Shown piece by piece: positions 16,348 through 24,616 of a stretch of 64,000 nucleotides of DNA. Under the pieces are notes generated by a model. The model was not told the DNA's origin. It did not search any database and saw only the letters and a list, made by a program, of their open reading frames with translations. Every line of letters starts with the position of its first letter. The first letter of the stretch is position 1. Source of the stretch: Streptomyces sp. NBC_01571 (GTDB lineage Bacteria > Actinomycetota > Actinomycetes > Streptomycetales > Streptomycetaceae). The stretch spans positions 4,154,001-4,218,000 of the forward strand of contig NZ_JAPEPZ010000001.1 in assembly GCF_026339875.1 (NCBI RefSeq). The letters run 5' to 3'. Both the position numbers and the translations under genes were made by a program.

Positions 16348-17079
16348 TCAGGACTGGACCAGGGGCTCCCTGGTGAAGAGGGCACCGAGCGCCGGCGCGT
16401 TGACGCGGCGGTCCGCCAGCCGAAGCGCCTCCCAGACACTGACCTGATTGGCGGTGAGGACCGGCTTCCCCAGCTCCTTCTCCAGCGCCGTCAGATGAGC
16501 GACGGTGTGCAGAGCCGTGTCCGGCAGAAGCACCGCATCGGCGTCGGAATGATCCCCGTCCCGCGCCAGCGCGAACACCTCCGCCTCACCCCACGTCCCG
16601 ACCTCCGCCCCCGTCACGATCCCGGACGCCCGCACGGAGACCACCTCCACCCCGGCCTTCCGGAGAAAGTCCGCGAAGAGCTCGGCCACGTCGTCCGGAT
16701 ACGTCGCGGCGACAGCGACCCGCCGCGCCCCGATCTCCCGTACGGCGTGCGCGAAGCCGAAGGACGTCGAGGAGGCCGGCAGGCCCGCCGCACGGGCCAG
16801 GGAGCGCACCTGGTCGTGCGCGCCCTCCCAGCCGTACACGAAACTGCCGCTGGTGCACGCCCAGACCACCGCCTCGGCCCCGGACAGCCGCAGCTCCTCG
16901 ACGCCCGGCGAGAGCCGCTCCAGGGAGCCCATCTCGCGCAGGGCGTCCACCCGGTGCGCGTCCTCACCGATGTCCGTGTGGATCAACGGCAGCCGGATGT
17001 CGCTGCCCAGGAGCTGCTCCATACGCGGGTAGTCGTCCTCGGCCGAGTGGCCCGGGTAGAGGAATCCGAGTGCGGTCAT
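16348..17079 (-). CDS. Maleate isomerase / Asp-Glu racemase family protein (second gene)
   Basis: This 243-aa protein starts MTALGFLYPGHSAEDDYPRM. The two catalytic cysteine regions of the family are partly visible: AVVWACTSGSF (cysteine present) and AVLLPDTALHT, where the second cysteine is replaced by Asp-Thr. Family members with only the first cysteine behave as arylmalonate decarboxylases or uncharacterised isomerases, so this copy may not be a two-base racemase. The ATG at 17079 lies in an ATGA overlap with the upstream paralog, so the two are translated together. EutA of ectoine operons belongs to the same superfamily. Confidence 0.8.
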   Translation of the reverse strand: MTALGFLYPGHSAEDDYPRMEQLLGSDIRLPLIHTDIGEDAHRVDALREMGSLERLSPGVEELRLSGAEAVVWACTSGSFVYGWEGAHDQVRSLARAAGLPASSTSFGFAHAVREIGARRVAVAATYPDDVAELFADFLRKAGVEVVSVRASGIVTGAEVGTWGEAEVFALARDGDHSDADAVLLPDTALHTVAHLTALEKELGKPVLTANQVSVWEALRLADRRVNAPALGALFTREPLVQS

Positions 17080-17903
17080 GTCCAGCCTTCCTGTTCTTCC
17101 GGCAGTACAGGAGCCCGGTGCGCGGACTGTCCCCCGGAACCCGAGGGGCGGGGAAGGTGTCCCCGGACCAGCCGCTGACGCGGGCCCACTGCCCGGGTAC
17201 CCAGATGACGCAGCGCGGCCCACATCGTCACCTGGTTGGCCGAGATGACCGGGATGTCCAGTTCCGTCTCCAGCCGGGCGATGACGTCGTACGTCGGCAG
17301 ATTGGTGCAGCTGATGAAGAGCGCGTCCGCCGGGCCGTTCCGGACGGCGCGGTGGGCCATGTCGACCACGTCGCGGTAGGGCACCTTCCAAATATGCCTG
17401 GTCAGGCCCATGAAGGCACGCCCGGTGACCTCCGCGCCCGCCTCGGCGAGGTACTCCTCCAGGGACTGGGTGACCGAGACCGTGTACGGCGTCACCAGGG
17501 CGATCCGGCGTGCGCCCAGCTCGGCCAGGGCCTCCAGCAGCGCCCCGGACGTGGTCAGCGAGACCACCTCGCCCGCCCGCCTCATGGCCTCGCACATCGC
17601 CTGCTCGCCCGCGACCCCGCCCACGAAACTGCCCGAGGTGCACGCGTACGCCACGACCTCGGGCCCGACGGCGTTCAGCGCCCGGACCGCATCGCCGAGC
17701 GTCTCGTGCTCGGAGACCAGGCGGGCCAGGTCCAGGCTGACCTCGACCGGCACGAACGGGGTGCGCGTGACGTGCAGGGAGACGTCGTCCGGGACCCAGC
17801 GCCACAGTTCCCGGTCGAGGGCGAAGTCGAAGGGGGCGACGACGCCCACCCCACGCTGCGGGCGGGGACCGCCCAGAAACGAGATGTCCAGGGAGACGTC
17901 CAT
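17076..17903 (-). CDS. Maleate isomerase / Asp-Glu racemase family protein (first gene)
   Basis: This 275-aa protein has both candidate cysteine motifs: VVAYACTSGSFVGG (first) and ALFISCTNLPTYDVI (second), as in maleate cis-trans isomerase. Other family blocks are ARRIALVTPYTVSVTQSLEEYL and DIPVISANQVTMWAALRHLG. It starts at the ATG at 17903 and is the first gene of a two-gene operon, transcribed away from the 2-hydroxyacid dehydrogenase. The pair probably acts on an unsaturated or chiral dicarboxylate made from the substrate taken up by the nearby ABC importer. Confidence 0.82.
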   Translation of the reverse strand: MDVSLDISFLGGPRPQRGVGVVAPFDFALDRELWRWVPDDVSLHVTRTPFVPVEVSLDLARLVSEHETLGDAVRALNAVGPEVVAYACTSGSFVGGVAGEQAMCEAMRRAGEVVSLTTSGALLEALAELGARRIALVTPYTVSVTQSLEEYLAEAGAEVTGRAFMGLTRHIWKVPYRDVVDMAHRAVRNGPADALFISCTNLPTYDVIARLETELDIPVISANQVTMWAALRHLGTRAVGPRQRLVRGHLPRPSGSGGQSAHRAPVLPEEQEGWT

Positions 17904-18066
17904 GGCAGCACCGGCCTCACGAAGGCGAACGCGGACGACGAGACGAGGGGAGGAGCGAGGAGGAGCCAGGAGGAGCGGGTACGGCGGTGGGGCAGGGCTG
18001 GGCGGAACACGGGACCCACGCGGAGGCGCCGACGGACAACAGACCGTGCGCGCGACCGTGTTGACG

Positions 18067-18095
18067 AAGGTAGGTTCGGGTGCGAGCGTGGTCAA
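18067..18095 (-). promoter_or_regulatory. Candidate promoter of the racemase-like operon
   Basis: Read on the minus strand, TTGACC (18095-18090), a 17-base spacer and TACCTT (18072-18067) match the primary sigma-factor pattern. This gives a leader of about 155 bases to the ATG at 17903. The 324-base divergent space 17904-18227 otherwise shows no gene. Confidence 0.4.
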
Positions 18096-18227
18096 TCCGC
18101 GCATCTCAGACGGCTCCGGCCCCGCCCCGCTCCCCCGGCTTCGCCCCCTCGGCCGCGTCTCGCGCACGCCCGGCCCCGCACGCTCGTCCCCGCAGGTTCG
18201 TCCTCTCAGGAAAGCGGACTCGCATTG

Positions 18228-19247
18228 CGAAACGGTTTCCCCCGCACGCCCCGTCCGGTGTCCGCGACCGCGTCCACGCCGCTGTCCGCCGCCGCGTCCG
18301 GAGACCGCACCACGCTGCTCGTCCTGGACGCCGACCCGCTCCCCCGCCTCGGCAGGCTCACCGGCCGGGTGCGGATCGAGCACGCCGACGAGTCGACGCT
18401 CGCCGAACGGCTGCCGCGCGCGGACGTGCTGCTGGTCTGGGACTTCACCTCGCGCGCGGTACGGCGTGCCTGGCCGGGCGAGGGCCGGCGGCCGCGCTGG
18501 GTGCACACGGCGAGCGCGGGCGTCGACCATCTGCTGTGTCCCGAACTCGCCTCGTCCGACACGGTGGTGACCAACGCGCGGGGCATCTTCGACCGGCCGA
18601 TCGCCGAGTACGTCGCCGCCCTGGTGCTGGCGATGGCGAAGGACCTGCCGCGGACCTGGGACCTGCAGGGGCGGCGCGAGTGGCGGCACCGGGAGTCGCA
18701 GCGGGTGGCCGGAACCCGCGCCTGCGTGGTCGGCTCCGGGCCGATCGGACGGGCGATCGTCAAGTCGCTCAAGGCACTCGAGGTGACGACCGCACTGGTG
18801 GGACGCACCCCGAGGACCGGGATCCACGGACCCGAGGAACTCGACCGGCTGATGGCACGTGCCGACTGGGTGATCTCGGCGGCGCCGCTCACCGAGGCCA
18901 CGTACGGCATGTTCGACGCCCGGCGCTTCGGGATGATGCAGCCGTCGGCCCGCTTCGTCAACGTCGGGCGCGGGCCGCTGGTCGTCGAGGACGCGCTCGC
19001 CGAGGCCCTGTCGAAGCGGTGGATCGCGGGCGCGGCCCTCGATGTCTTCCAGCACGAGCCGCTCGGCCCGGACAGCCCGCTGTGGGACGTTCCCGGCCTG
19101 ATCGTGTCACCGCACATGAGCGGGGACACGGTCGGCTGGCGGGACGAACTCGGCGCGCAGTTCGTGGAGATGTACGAGCGCTGGGAGGCGGGCAGACCGC
19201 TGCCGAACGTGGTGGACAAGAAACGCGGGTACGTGCCCGGACACTGA
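18228..19247 (+). CDS. D-2-hydroxyacid dehydrogenase family protein
   Basis: The product is about 339 aa. The NAD-binding motif is the atypical VVGSGPIGRAIVKSLKAL. The ring of catalytic residues is partly visible: Arg in NVGRGPLVVEDAL, Glu in ALDVFQHEPLGPDSPLW, and His in VSPHMSGDT. These belong to the family that oxidises or reduces D-2-hydroxyacids. Start choice is uncertain. A TTG at 18228 has AGGAAAG 10 bases before it, and a GTG at 18258 has no ribosome site. A GAAAC-G-GTTTC palindrome at 18232-18242 overlaps the TTG start region and could be an operator. It heads a plus-strand run that continues with the amidase after 29 bases. Confidence 0.8.
   Translation, partial: RNGFPRTPRPVSATASTPLSAAASGDRTTLLVLDADPLPRLGRLTGRVRIEHADESTLAERLPRADVLLVWDFTSRAVRRAWPGEGRRPRWVHTASAGVDHLLCPELASSDTVVTNARGIFDRPIAEYVAALVLAMAKDLPRTWDLQGRREWRHRESQRVAGTRACVVGSGPIGRAIVKSLKALEVTTALVGRTPRTGIHGPEELDRLMARADWVISAAPLTEATYGMFDARRFGMMQPSARFVNVGRGPLVVEDALAEALSKRWIAGAALDVFQHEPLGPDSPLWDVPGLIVSPHMSGDTVGWRDELGAQFVEMYERWEAGRPLPNVVDKKRGYVPGH
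18232..18242. promoter_or_regulatory. Palindrome GAAAC-G-GTTTC, possible operator
   Basis: A perfect 5-base dyad around one base, with a LacI-like look (GCGAAACGGTTTCC). It lies at the start of the 2-hydroxyacid dehydrogenase gene. The cognate regulator is unknown, and chance occurrence is possible. Confidence 0.25.
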
Positions 19248-19276
19248 ACCGCCGAACTTCCTGGAGGGGCAGGCCG

Positions 19277-20698
19277 ATGACCGAACTCACCGAGCTGACC
19301 GCGGTCCAACTCGTCGACGGCTATCGCAAGGGCGAGTTCGGCCCGGTGGACGCGACACGGGCCGCGCTGCGCAGGGCCGAGGAGGTGCAGCCGGCCGTGA
19401 ACGCGTTCGTCCGCCTCGACGCGGACACGGCGCTCGCGCAGGCCGCGGAGTCCGCGGACCGCTGGCGGCGGGGCGAGCCGGCGGGGCTGCTGGACGGCGT
19501 TCCGGTCTCCGTCAAGGACATCCTGCTGCTGCGCGGCGGCCCGACCCTGCGGGGCTCGAAGACCGTTTCCCCGGAGGGCGACTGGGACGAGGACGCGCCG
19601 TCCGTCGCCCGGCTGCGCGAGCACGGCGCCGTCTTCCTCGGCAAGACGACGACACCCGAGTTCGGCTGGAAGGGTGTCACCGACTCACCGCTGTCGGGGG
19701 TCACGCGCAATCCCTACGACGTCTCGCGTACGGCGGGCGGCTCCAGCGGCGGCAGCGCGGCGGCCGTCGCCCTGGGCGCGGGACCGCTGGCCCTGGGCAC
19801 GGACGGGGGCGGCAGTGTGCGCATCCCGGCCGCCTTCTGCGGGATCTTCGCGCTGAAGCCGACGTACGGGAGGGTGCCGCTGTATCCGGCGAGCCCCTTC
19901 GGAACGCTCTCGCACGTGGGGCCGATGACCCGGGACGCTGCCGACGCGGCGCTGATGATGGACGTGATCAGCGGGCCCGACGCGCGGGACTGGTCGGCGC
20001 TCGGGCCGGTCGGCGGTTCCTTCGTGGACGCGCTGGACGACGGGGTGCGCGGGCTGCGGGTCGCCTACTCGCCGTCCCTCGGTGGCCAGGTCGCGGTCCA
20101 GCCGGACGTCGCGGCGGCCGTGCGGCGGGCGGTGGAAAGGCTCGCGGGCCTGGGCGCGTACGTCGTGGAGGCGGACCCCGACGTCAGGGACCCGGTGGAC
20201 GCGTTCCACGCCCTGTGGTTCGGCGGCGCGGCCCGGGTGGTCCAGCACCTCGCGCCGCACCGGAGGGAGCTGCTGGACCCCGCCCTCCGGGAGATCTGCC
20301 GGCAGGGCACACGGCTCAGCGGCCTGGACCATCTGGCCGCGGTGGACGTCCGGATGGACCTGGGGCGCCGCACGGGCCGCTTCCACGAGTCGTACGACGT
20401 GCTGGTGACGCCGACGGTGCCGATCACCGCGTTCGAGGCGGGCGCCGAGGTCCCCAAGGGCTCCGGACACCGGCGCTGGACGGGGTGGACCCCGTTCACG
20501 TACCCCTTCAACATGACGCAGCAGCCCGCGGCTTCGGTGCCGGTCGGTACCGACGCCGCCGGGCTGCCCGTCGGCCTGCAGATCGTCGCCGCCCGTCACC
20601 GTGACGACCTGGTCCTGCGGACGGCGCACGCGCTGTACGGGGCGGGGGCGGCCGGGGTCGCTGCGCCGCCCGTCCTCGCTACGCCCGCCGGAAGCTGA
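19277..20698 (+). CDS. Amidase-signature hydrolase
   Basis: This 473-aa amidase-signature protein carries the complete Ser-cisSer-Lys triad: Lys in GVPVSVKDILL, the two serines in the GGSSGGSAAAVALG loop, and the GTDGGGSVRIPAAFCG block. It hydrolyses an amide bond of an unknown small substrate in the cytosol. The ATG at 19277 follows GGAGGGGC. It is 29 bases behind the dehydrogenase and probably co-transcribed. Its last 20 bases overlap the convergent DUF3830 gene. With the dehydrogenase and racemase-like proteins it suggests stepwise breakdown of an amide-containing, dicarboxylate-like compound. Confidence 0.88.
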   Translation: MTELTELTAVQLVDGYRKGEFGPVDATRAALRRAEEVQPAVNAFVRLDADTALAQAAESADRWRRGEPAGLLDGVPVSVKDILLLRGGPTLRGSKTVSPEGDWDEDAPSVARLREHGAVFLGKTTTPEFGWKGVTDSPLSGVTRNPYDVSRTAGGSSGGSAAAVALGAGPLALGTDGGGSVRIPAAFCGIFALKPTYGRVPLYPASPFGTLSHVGPMTRDAADAALMMDVISGPDARDWSALGPVGGSFVDALDDGVRGLRVAYSPSLGGQVAVQPDVAAAVRRAVERLAGLGAYVVEADPDVRDPVDAFHALWFGGAARVVQHLAPHRRELLDPALREICRQGTRLSGLDHLAAVDVRMDLGRRTGRFHESYDVLVTPTVPITAFEAGAEVPKGSGHRRWTGWTPFTYPFNMTQQPAASVPVGTDAAGLPVGLQIVAARHRDDLVLRTAHALYGAGAAGVAAPPVLATPAGS

Positions 20699-21194
20699 GG
20701 CTCTCCCCCAGCGCGCCGGAGCGCCACAGGTCGTTGCAGGCCTCGGCCATGGTGTCGAGGCCTTCGACGATCCGGCCCCAGACGATGCCCGGCACCCAGC
20801 CGACGTCACCGTTGATCAGCAGGTTGTTGCGTTCGTAGAACAGCGCGAGGTCGACGACCGTGGTGCCGGGGCGCACCTCGGTGTCGTAGCCGTACGCCTT
20901 GGTGCCCAGCTCGGTGCCCGCGAAGGCGAAGTAGCAGAGGTCGCCGGGGACGGGGGTGACCGTGGGGTTCTCCAGCGGGGGTTCGGCGGCCGCGAACGGC
21001 GGGAACAGGGCGTAGATCTCGTTGCGCGCGTACTTGGCGTGATACACGTCACCGGCCAGGGGGAGGGCGTTCCACACCGCCGCGCAGGTGAGGGGTGCCC
21101 GCTCGTCGAGCAGTCTGGCCGTGCAGTGGACTCCCCGCTTGACCAGGGAGACTTCGATGTGCCGGTCGGTCATGCGCTCGGTCATGCGTTCCAT
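20679..21194 (-). CDS. DUF3830 family protein (cyclophilin-like fold)
   Basis: This 171-aa protein contains ARLLDERAPLTCAAVWNALPL, HAKYARNEIYALFPPF, PGDLCYFAFAGTELGTKAYGY and VVDLALFYERNNLLINGDVGW. They fit DUF3830, a small beta-barrel family that recurs beside Ehu-type transporters and amidases. The start is uncertain: three nearby in-frame ATGs lie at 21194, 21185 and 21173. It is transcribed against the rest of the cluster and its end overlaps the amidase gene by 20 bases. Its biochemical role is unknown. Confidence 0.75.
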   Translation of the reverse strand: MERMTERMTDRHIEVSLVKRGVHCTARLLDERAPLTCAAVWNALPLAGDVYHAKYARNEIYALFPPFAAAEPPLENPTVTPVPGDLCYFAFAGTELGTKAYGYDTEVRPGTTVVDLALFYERNNLLINGDVGWVPGIVWGRIVEGLDTMAEACNDLWRSGALGESLSFRRA

Positions 21195-21282
21195 GGTCTC
21201 GCCGGGGTCAAGGGCGCCTCGTCGACGGTCGGGGCGCACGGTGGCCGGAATGGATCGCGTGGTCCCGGGTAGCCGCGCCGCC

Positions 21283-22215
21283 ATGGCTCCACCACTACGC
21301 AATGACGGAAGCGACGGGAACGGTACGCGGACACGCGGCCCGAGCCGGCGGGCGCTGCTCACGGGCGTCTCGGCGCTCGGCGCGGTCGGCGCGCTGGGTG
21401 CCGCGGGCTGCAGCCGGGTGGCCACGGCCGCCGACACGGACGGCGGCGATCTCCTCGGCCGGCTGAGGGCTCAGGGTGTCGTGCGGCTGGGCATCGCGGG
21501 CGAGATCCCGTTCGGCTACATCGACAGGAACGGTGAACTGACGGGAGAGGCGCCCGAACTCGCGAAGGCGGTCTTCAAGCGGCTGGGTGTCGGCCGCGTC
21601 CAGCCGGTCCCGACCGAGTTCGGCTCGCTCATTCCCGGGCTCAACTCGCAGCAGTTCGACGTCGTGTCCGCCGGGATGTACATCAACCCGGAGCGCTGCC
21701 AGCAGGTCGTCTTCTCCGACCCGGACTATCAGATGCTCGACGCCTTCATCGTGCGCAAGGGCAATCCGAAGGCCCTGCACGACTACAAGGACGTCGTGGC
21801 GAAGAAGGCCAGGTTCGCGACGGGCACCGGGTACGCCGAGATCCAGTACGCCGTCGAGGCCGGGTACAAGGAGAGCGACATCCTGATCGTGCCCGACCAG
21901 GTCGCCGGGCTGAACGCCGTCGAGGCGGGGCGCGTCGACGTCTTCGCCGGGACCGCGCTGACCGTCCGCGAGGTGGTGCGGAAGTCCCGCAAGGCCGAGA
22001 GCACGAAGCCCTTCGCGCCGCTGGTCAAGGGCAAGCCGCACGTCGACGGCGGCGGCTTCGCGTTCCGTTCGGCCGAGACACGGCTGCGGGACGCCTTCAA
22101 CGGGGAGCTGCGGAAGATGAAGAAGAGCGGCGAACTGTTCCGCATTCTGCGGCCGTTCGGCTTCACCAGGGCCGAGATGACCGACATGACCGCGAAGGAG
22201 CTCTGCCGCGGATGA
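21283..22215 (+). CDS. ehuB: ABC importer substrate-binding lipoprotein (EhuB-like)
   Basis: This protein of about 310 aa has a Tat-type lipoprotein leader: the twin-arginine SRRALLTG, a hydrophobic stretch, then lipobox GAAGC. The mature part is a polar-amino-acid-type periplasmic binding fold (GVVRLGIAGEIPFGYIDRNG, AGMYINPERCQQVVFSDPDYQ, VEAGRVDVFAGTALTVREV). Family and gene order match the ectoine/hydroxyectoine-binding protein EhuB, but the ligand here is not proven because ectoine-degrading genes are missing. I prefer the ATG at 21283 over 21250; neither has a clear ribosome site. It shares upstream DNA with the divergent DUF3830 gene. The permease gene follows with an ATGA overlap. Confidence 0.8.
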   Translation: MAPPLRNDGSDGNGTRTRGPSRRALLTGVSALGAVGALGAAGCSRVATAADTDGGDLLGRLRAQGVVRLGIAGEIPFGYIDRNGELTGEAPELAKAVFKRLGVGRVQPVPTEFGSLIPGLNSQQFDVVSAGMYINPERCQQVVFSDPDYQMLDAFIVRKGNPKALHDYKDVVAKKARFATGTGYAEIQYAVEAGYKESDILIVPDQVAGLNAVEAGRVDVFAGTALTVREVVRKSRKAESTKPFAPLVKGKPHVDGGGFAFRSAETRLRDAFNGELRKMKKSGELFRILRPFGFTRAEMTDMTAKELCRG

Positions 22216-22940
22216 CCCCGGGACTCTGGGAACTCGTACTCAAGGGGATATGGGTCACCCTCCAGCTGCTGTTCCTCGGCTCGCTGGTGGCGGGAGCCGT
22301 CTCCTTCGTGGTGGGCGTCGCGCGCACCTCCCGGCGGTGGATCGTCCGCTTCCTCGCGGGCCTCTACACCGAGGTGTTCCGCGGGACCTCCGCGCTGATC
22401 ATGATCTTCTGGGTGTACTTCGTGCTGCCGCTCGCCTTCGGCTGGCAGCTCGTCCCGCTGTGGGCGGGCACGCTGGCGCTGGGGCTGACGTACGGGGCGT
22501 ACGGCAGCGAGATCGTGCGCGGCGCCCTGAACGCCGTCGACCCCGCGCAGCGCGAGGGCGGCATCGCGCTCAGCTTCACGCCGTGGCAGCGGATGCGGCT
22601 GATCCTGCTCCCGCAGGCGGTGCCCGAGATGATCCCCTCCTTCTGCAACCTGCTGGTCGAGCTGCTCAAGGGCACGGCCCTGGTCTCGATCATGGGCATG
22701 GGCGATCTGGCCTTCAGCGGCAACCTGGTGCGGCTCGCGCTCCAGGAGAGCGCGGAGATCTACGCGTACATCCTGCTGATCTACTTCGTGATCGCCTTCG
22801 TGATCACCCGGCTGATGCGCGTCCTGGAGCGGCGGCTGAAGGCCGGGCTCGGCAGGGCGCCCGAGGGCCGTGTCCTCGCGCGGGAGCCGCGGCGCGCCGG
22901 GGCGAGCGGAGTGGGCGCGGCGAGCGGAGGTGCCTCATGA
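22212..22940 (+). CDS. ehuC: ABC importer permease (EhuC-like)
   Basis: This 242-aa inner-membrane permease of the polar amino acid (HisM/GlnP) family has several hydrophobic segments. The EAA loop that docks the ATPase is GALNAVDPAQREGGIALSFTPWQRMRLILLPQ. ATGA overlap with the binding-protein stop couples translation. The C-terminus is low complexity (GASGVGAASGGAS). It forms a heterodimer with the next permease. Confidence 0.85.
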   Translation: MTPGLWELVLKGIWVTLQLLFLGSLVAGAVSFVVGVARTSRRWIVRFLAGLYTEVFRGTSALIMIFWVYFVLPLAFGWQLVPLWAGTLALGLTYGAYGSEIVRGALNAVDPAQREGGIALSFTPWQRMRLILLPQAVPEMIPSFCNLLVELLKGTALVSIMGMGDLAFSGNLVRLALQESAEIYAYILLIYFVIAFVITRLMRVLERRLKAGLGRAPEGRVLAREPRRAGASGVGAASGGAS

Positions 22941-22974
22941 CCCGGTACACGACGGCCGATGACGGAGGTGCCGC

Positions 22975-23625
22975 ATGACGTGGGACTGGAGCGCGGTCGG
23001 TGACTTCATGCCGCTCTTCCTGGACGGGCTGCTGGTCACCCTGAAGGCGCTGGCCCTCGGCTCGTTGATCTCCTTCGCCCTCGGGCTGGTGTGGGCGCTG
23101 CTGATGCGGGCGCCGACCCGCTGGGTGCGCTGGCCGGTGGGGGCCGTCACGGAGTTCGTGCGCAACACCCCGCTGCTGGTGCAGCTGTTCTTCCTCTTCT
23201 ACGTGCTGCCCGAGTGGAACATCACGTTCTCCGCGCTGACCACCGGGGTCGTCGCGATCGGGCTGCACTACTCGACGTACACGATGCAGGTCTACCGGGC
23301 CGGTATCGAGGGCGTGCCGGCCGGCCAGTGGGAAGCGGCCACGGCACTCAACCTGCCCCTGCGGCGCACCTGGACCGCGGTGATCCTGCCGCAGGCGATC
23401 CGCCGGGTGGTGCCCGCGCTGGGCAACTACGTCATATCGATGCTCAAGGACACCCCGATGCTGATGGCGATCACGGTCCTGGAGATGCTCGGCGAGGCGC
23501 GGCTGTACTCGCAGGAGCACTTCCAGTTCACCGAGCCGCTCACGGTCATCGGCGTGGCCTTCATCCTCATTTCCTATCCGGCTTCCCTCCTTCTGCGAGC
23601 CCTGGAGCGACGTCTTGTCCGTTGA
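22975..23625 (+). CDS. ehuD: ABC importer permease (EhuD-like)
   Basis: This 216-aa second permease has an ATG at 22975 behind GGAGG. The EAA motif is GIEGVPAGQWEAATALNLPL. MLKDTPMLMAITVLEMLGEARLY near the C-terminus is typical of the family. It lies 34 bases after the first permease, and the ATPase gene starts 11 bases inside its end. Confidence 0.86.
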   Translation: MTWDWSAVGDFMPLFLDGLLVTLKALALGSLISFALGLVWALLMRAPTRWVRWPVGAVTEFVRNTPLLVQLFFLFYVLPEWNITFSALTTGVVAIGLHYSTYTMQVYRAGIEGVPAGQWEAATALNLPLRRTWTAVILPQAIRRVVPALGNYVISMLKDTPMLMAITVLEMLGEARLYSQEHFQFTEPLTVIGVAFILISYPASLLLRALERRLVR

Positions 23626-24400
23626 CACCGACAACCAGACCCCCGACACCCACCAGCAGGAGACCCAGGAGCTGATCCGGTTCGACAAGGTCACCAAGCG
23701 CTTCGGGGACAACACCGTCCTGGACGGGCTCGACTTCCGCGTCGACCCCGGCAAGCACGTCACGCTGATCGGGCCCTCGGGCTCCGGCAAGACGACGATC
23801 CTGCGGCTGCTGATGACCCTGGCCAAGCCGGACGAGGGGACGATCACGGTGGCCGGGGAGCGGCTCTTCCCGGCCGGGGAGAAGCAGATCCGTGAGGTCC
23901 GCAAGAAGATCGGGATGGTCTTCCAGCAGTTCAACCTGTTCCCGAACATGAAGGTGCTCCGCAACATCACCGAGGCACCGGTCACCGTCCTCGGCCTGTC
24001 CAGGGACGAGGCCGAGGAACGGGCCCGTGAGCTGCTCGACCTGGTGGGTCTCGCGGACAAGTGCGACGCCTATCCGAGCCAGTTGTCCGGCGGTCAGCAG
24101 CAGCGGGTCGCGATCGCGCGGGCGCTGGCGATGCGGCCGCAGGTGCTGCTGCTGGACGAGGTGACGTCCGCGCTCGACCCCGAGCTGGTCGCGGGGGTCC
24201 TCGACGTCCTCCGTGACATCGCCCGCACCACCGACATCACCATGCTCTGCGTGACCCACGAGATGAATTTCGCCCGTGACATCTCGGACCAGGTGCTGAT
24301 GTTCGATTCCGGTCATGTCATCGAGGCCGGGTCGCCGGAGCGGATATTCAGCGATCCGGAGCACGAAAGGACCCGGGAATTCCTCAGCGCGGTCCTGTGA
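23615..24400 (+). CDS. ehuA: ABC importer ATP-binding protein (EhuA-like)
   Basis: This 261-aa ATPase has Walker A GPSGSGKTT, Q-loop VFQQFNLFPNM, signature LSGGQQQRVAIARAL, Walker B VLLLDEVTSALDPE and switch CVTHEM. It matches the amino acid/ectoine importer class. It has a TTG start at 23615 with GGAG nine bases upstream and overlaps the permease stop by 11 bases. It ends the importer operon, and the IclR gene follows after 216 bases. Confidence 0.9.
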   Translation: MSVDTDNQTPDTHQQETQELIRFDKVTKRFGDNTVLDGLDFRVDPGKHVTLIGPSGSGKTTILRLLMTLAKPDEGTITVAGERLFPAGEKQIREVRKKIGMVFQQFNLFPNMKVLRNITEAPVTVLGLSRDEAEERARELLDLVGLADKCDAYPSQLSGGQQQRVAIARALAMRPQVLLLDEVTSALDPELVAGVLDVLRDIARTTDITMLCVTHEMNFARDISDQVLMFDSGHVIEAGSPERIFSDPEHERTREFLSAVL

Positions 24401-24467
24401 CTACAAGCAGTGAACGCGGGAAGGTGCGAGGTCCGGCCCGCGGGGCATGCCCGACGGGCCATGACCT

Positions 24468-24479
24468 TGGCATATGCCA
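24468..24479. promoter_or_regulatory. Perfect 12-bp palindrome upstream of the IclR gene
   Basis: TGGCATATGCCA is a perfect dyad in the 216-base gap between the importer ATPase and the IclR-family gene. It is a natural candidate for autoregulation by that protein, since IclR operators are short TGG...CCA dyads. No second copy was noticed at the other cluster promoters. Confidence 0.4.
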
Positions 24480-24616
24480 GGGTGTCACGCCCCTGCTGAG
24501 AGCACCGCGAGGGACGAACATTCTGGTCAACAGCCCCTCCTTGTCCACCGTTTGACAGTTATCGTGGAGGAGCTCAGCTGTCCGGATCGAGGACCCAGGA
24601 AGCGCAGGGGGAAACC

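Noticed and set aside
16348..17805. Single 485-codon frame across both racemase-like genes
   Set aside because: The family domain starts at the ATG at 17079; the upstream part is a shadow of the paralog in another frame.
16348..24400. Complete ectoine/hydroxyectoine degradation cluster
   Set aside because: Only the importer and EutA-like proteins fit; eutB, C, D and E homologs are not in the window.
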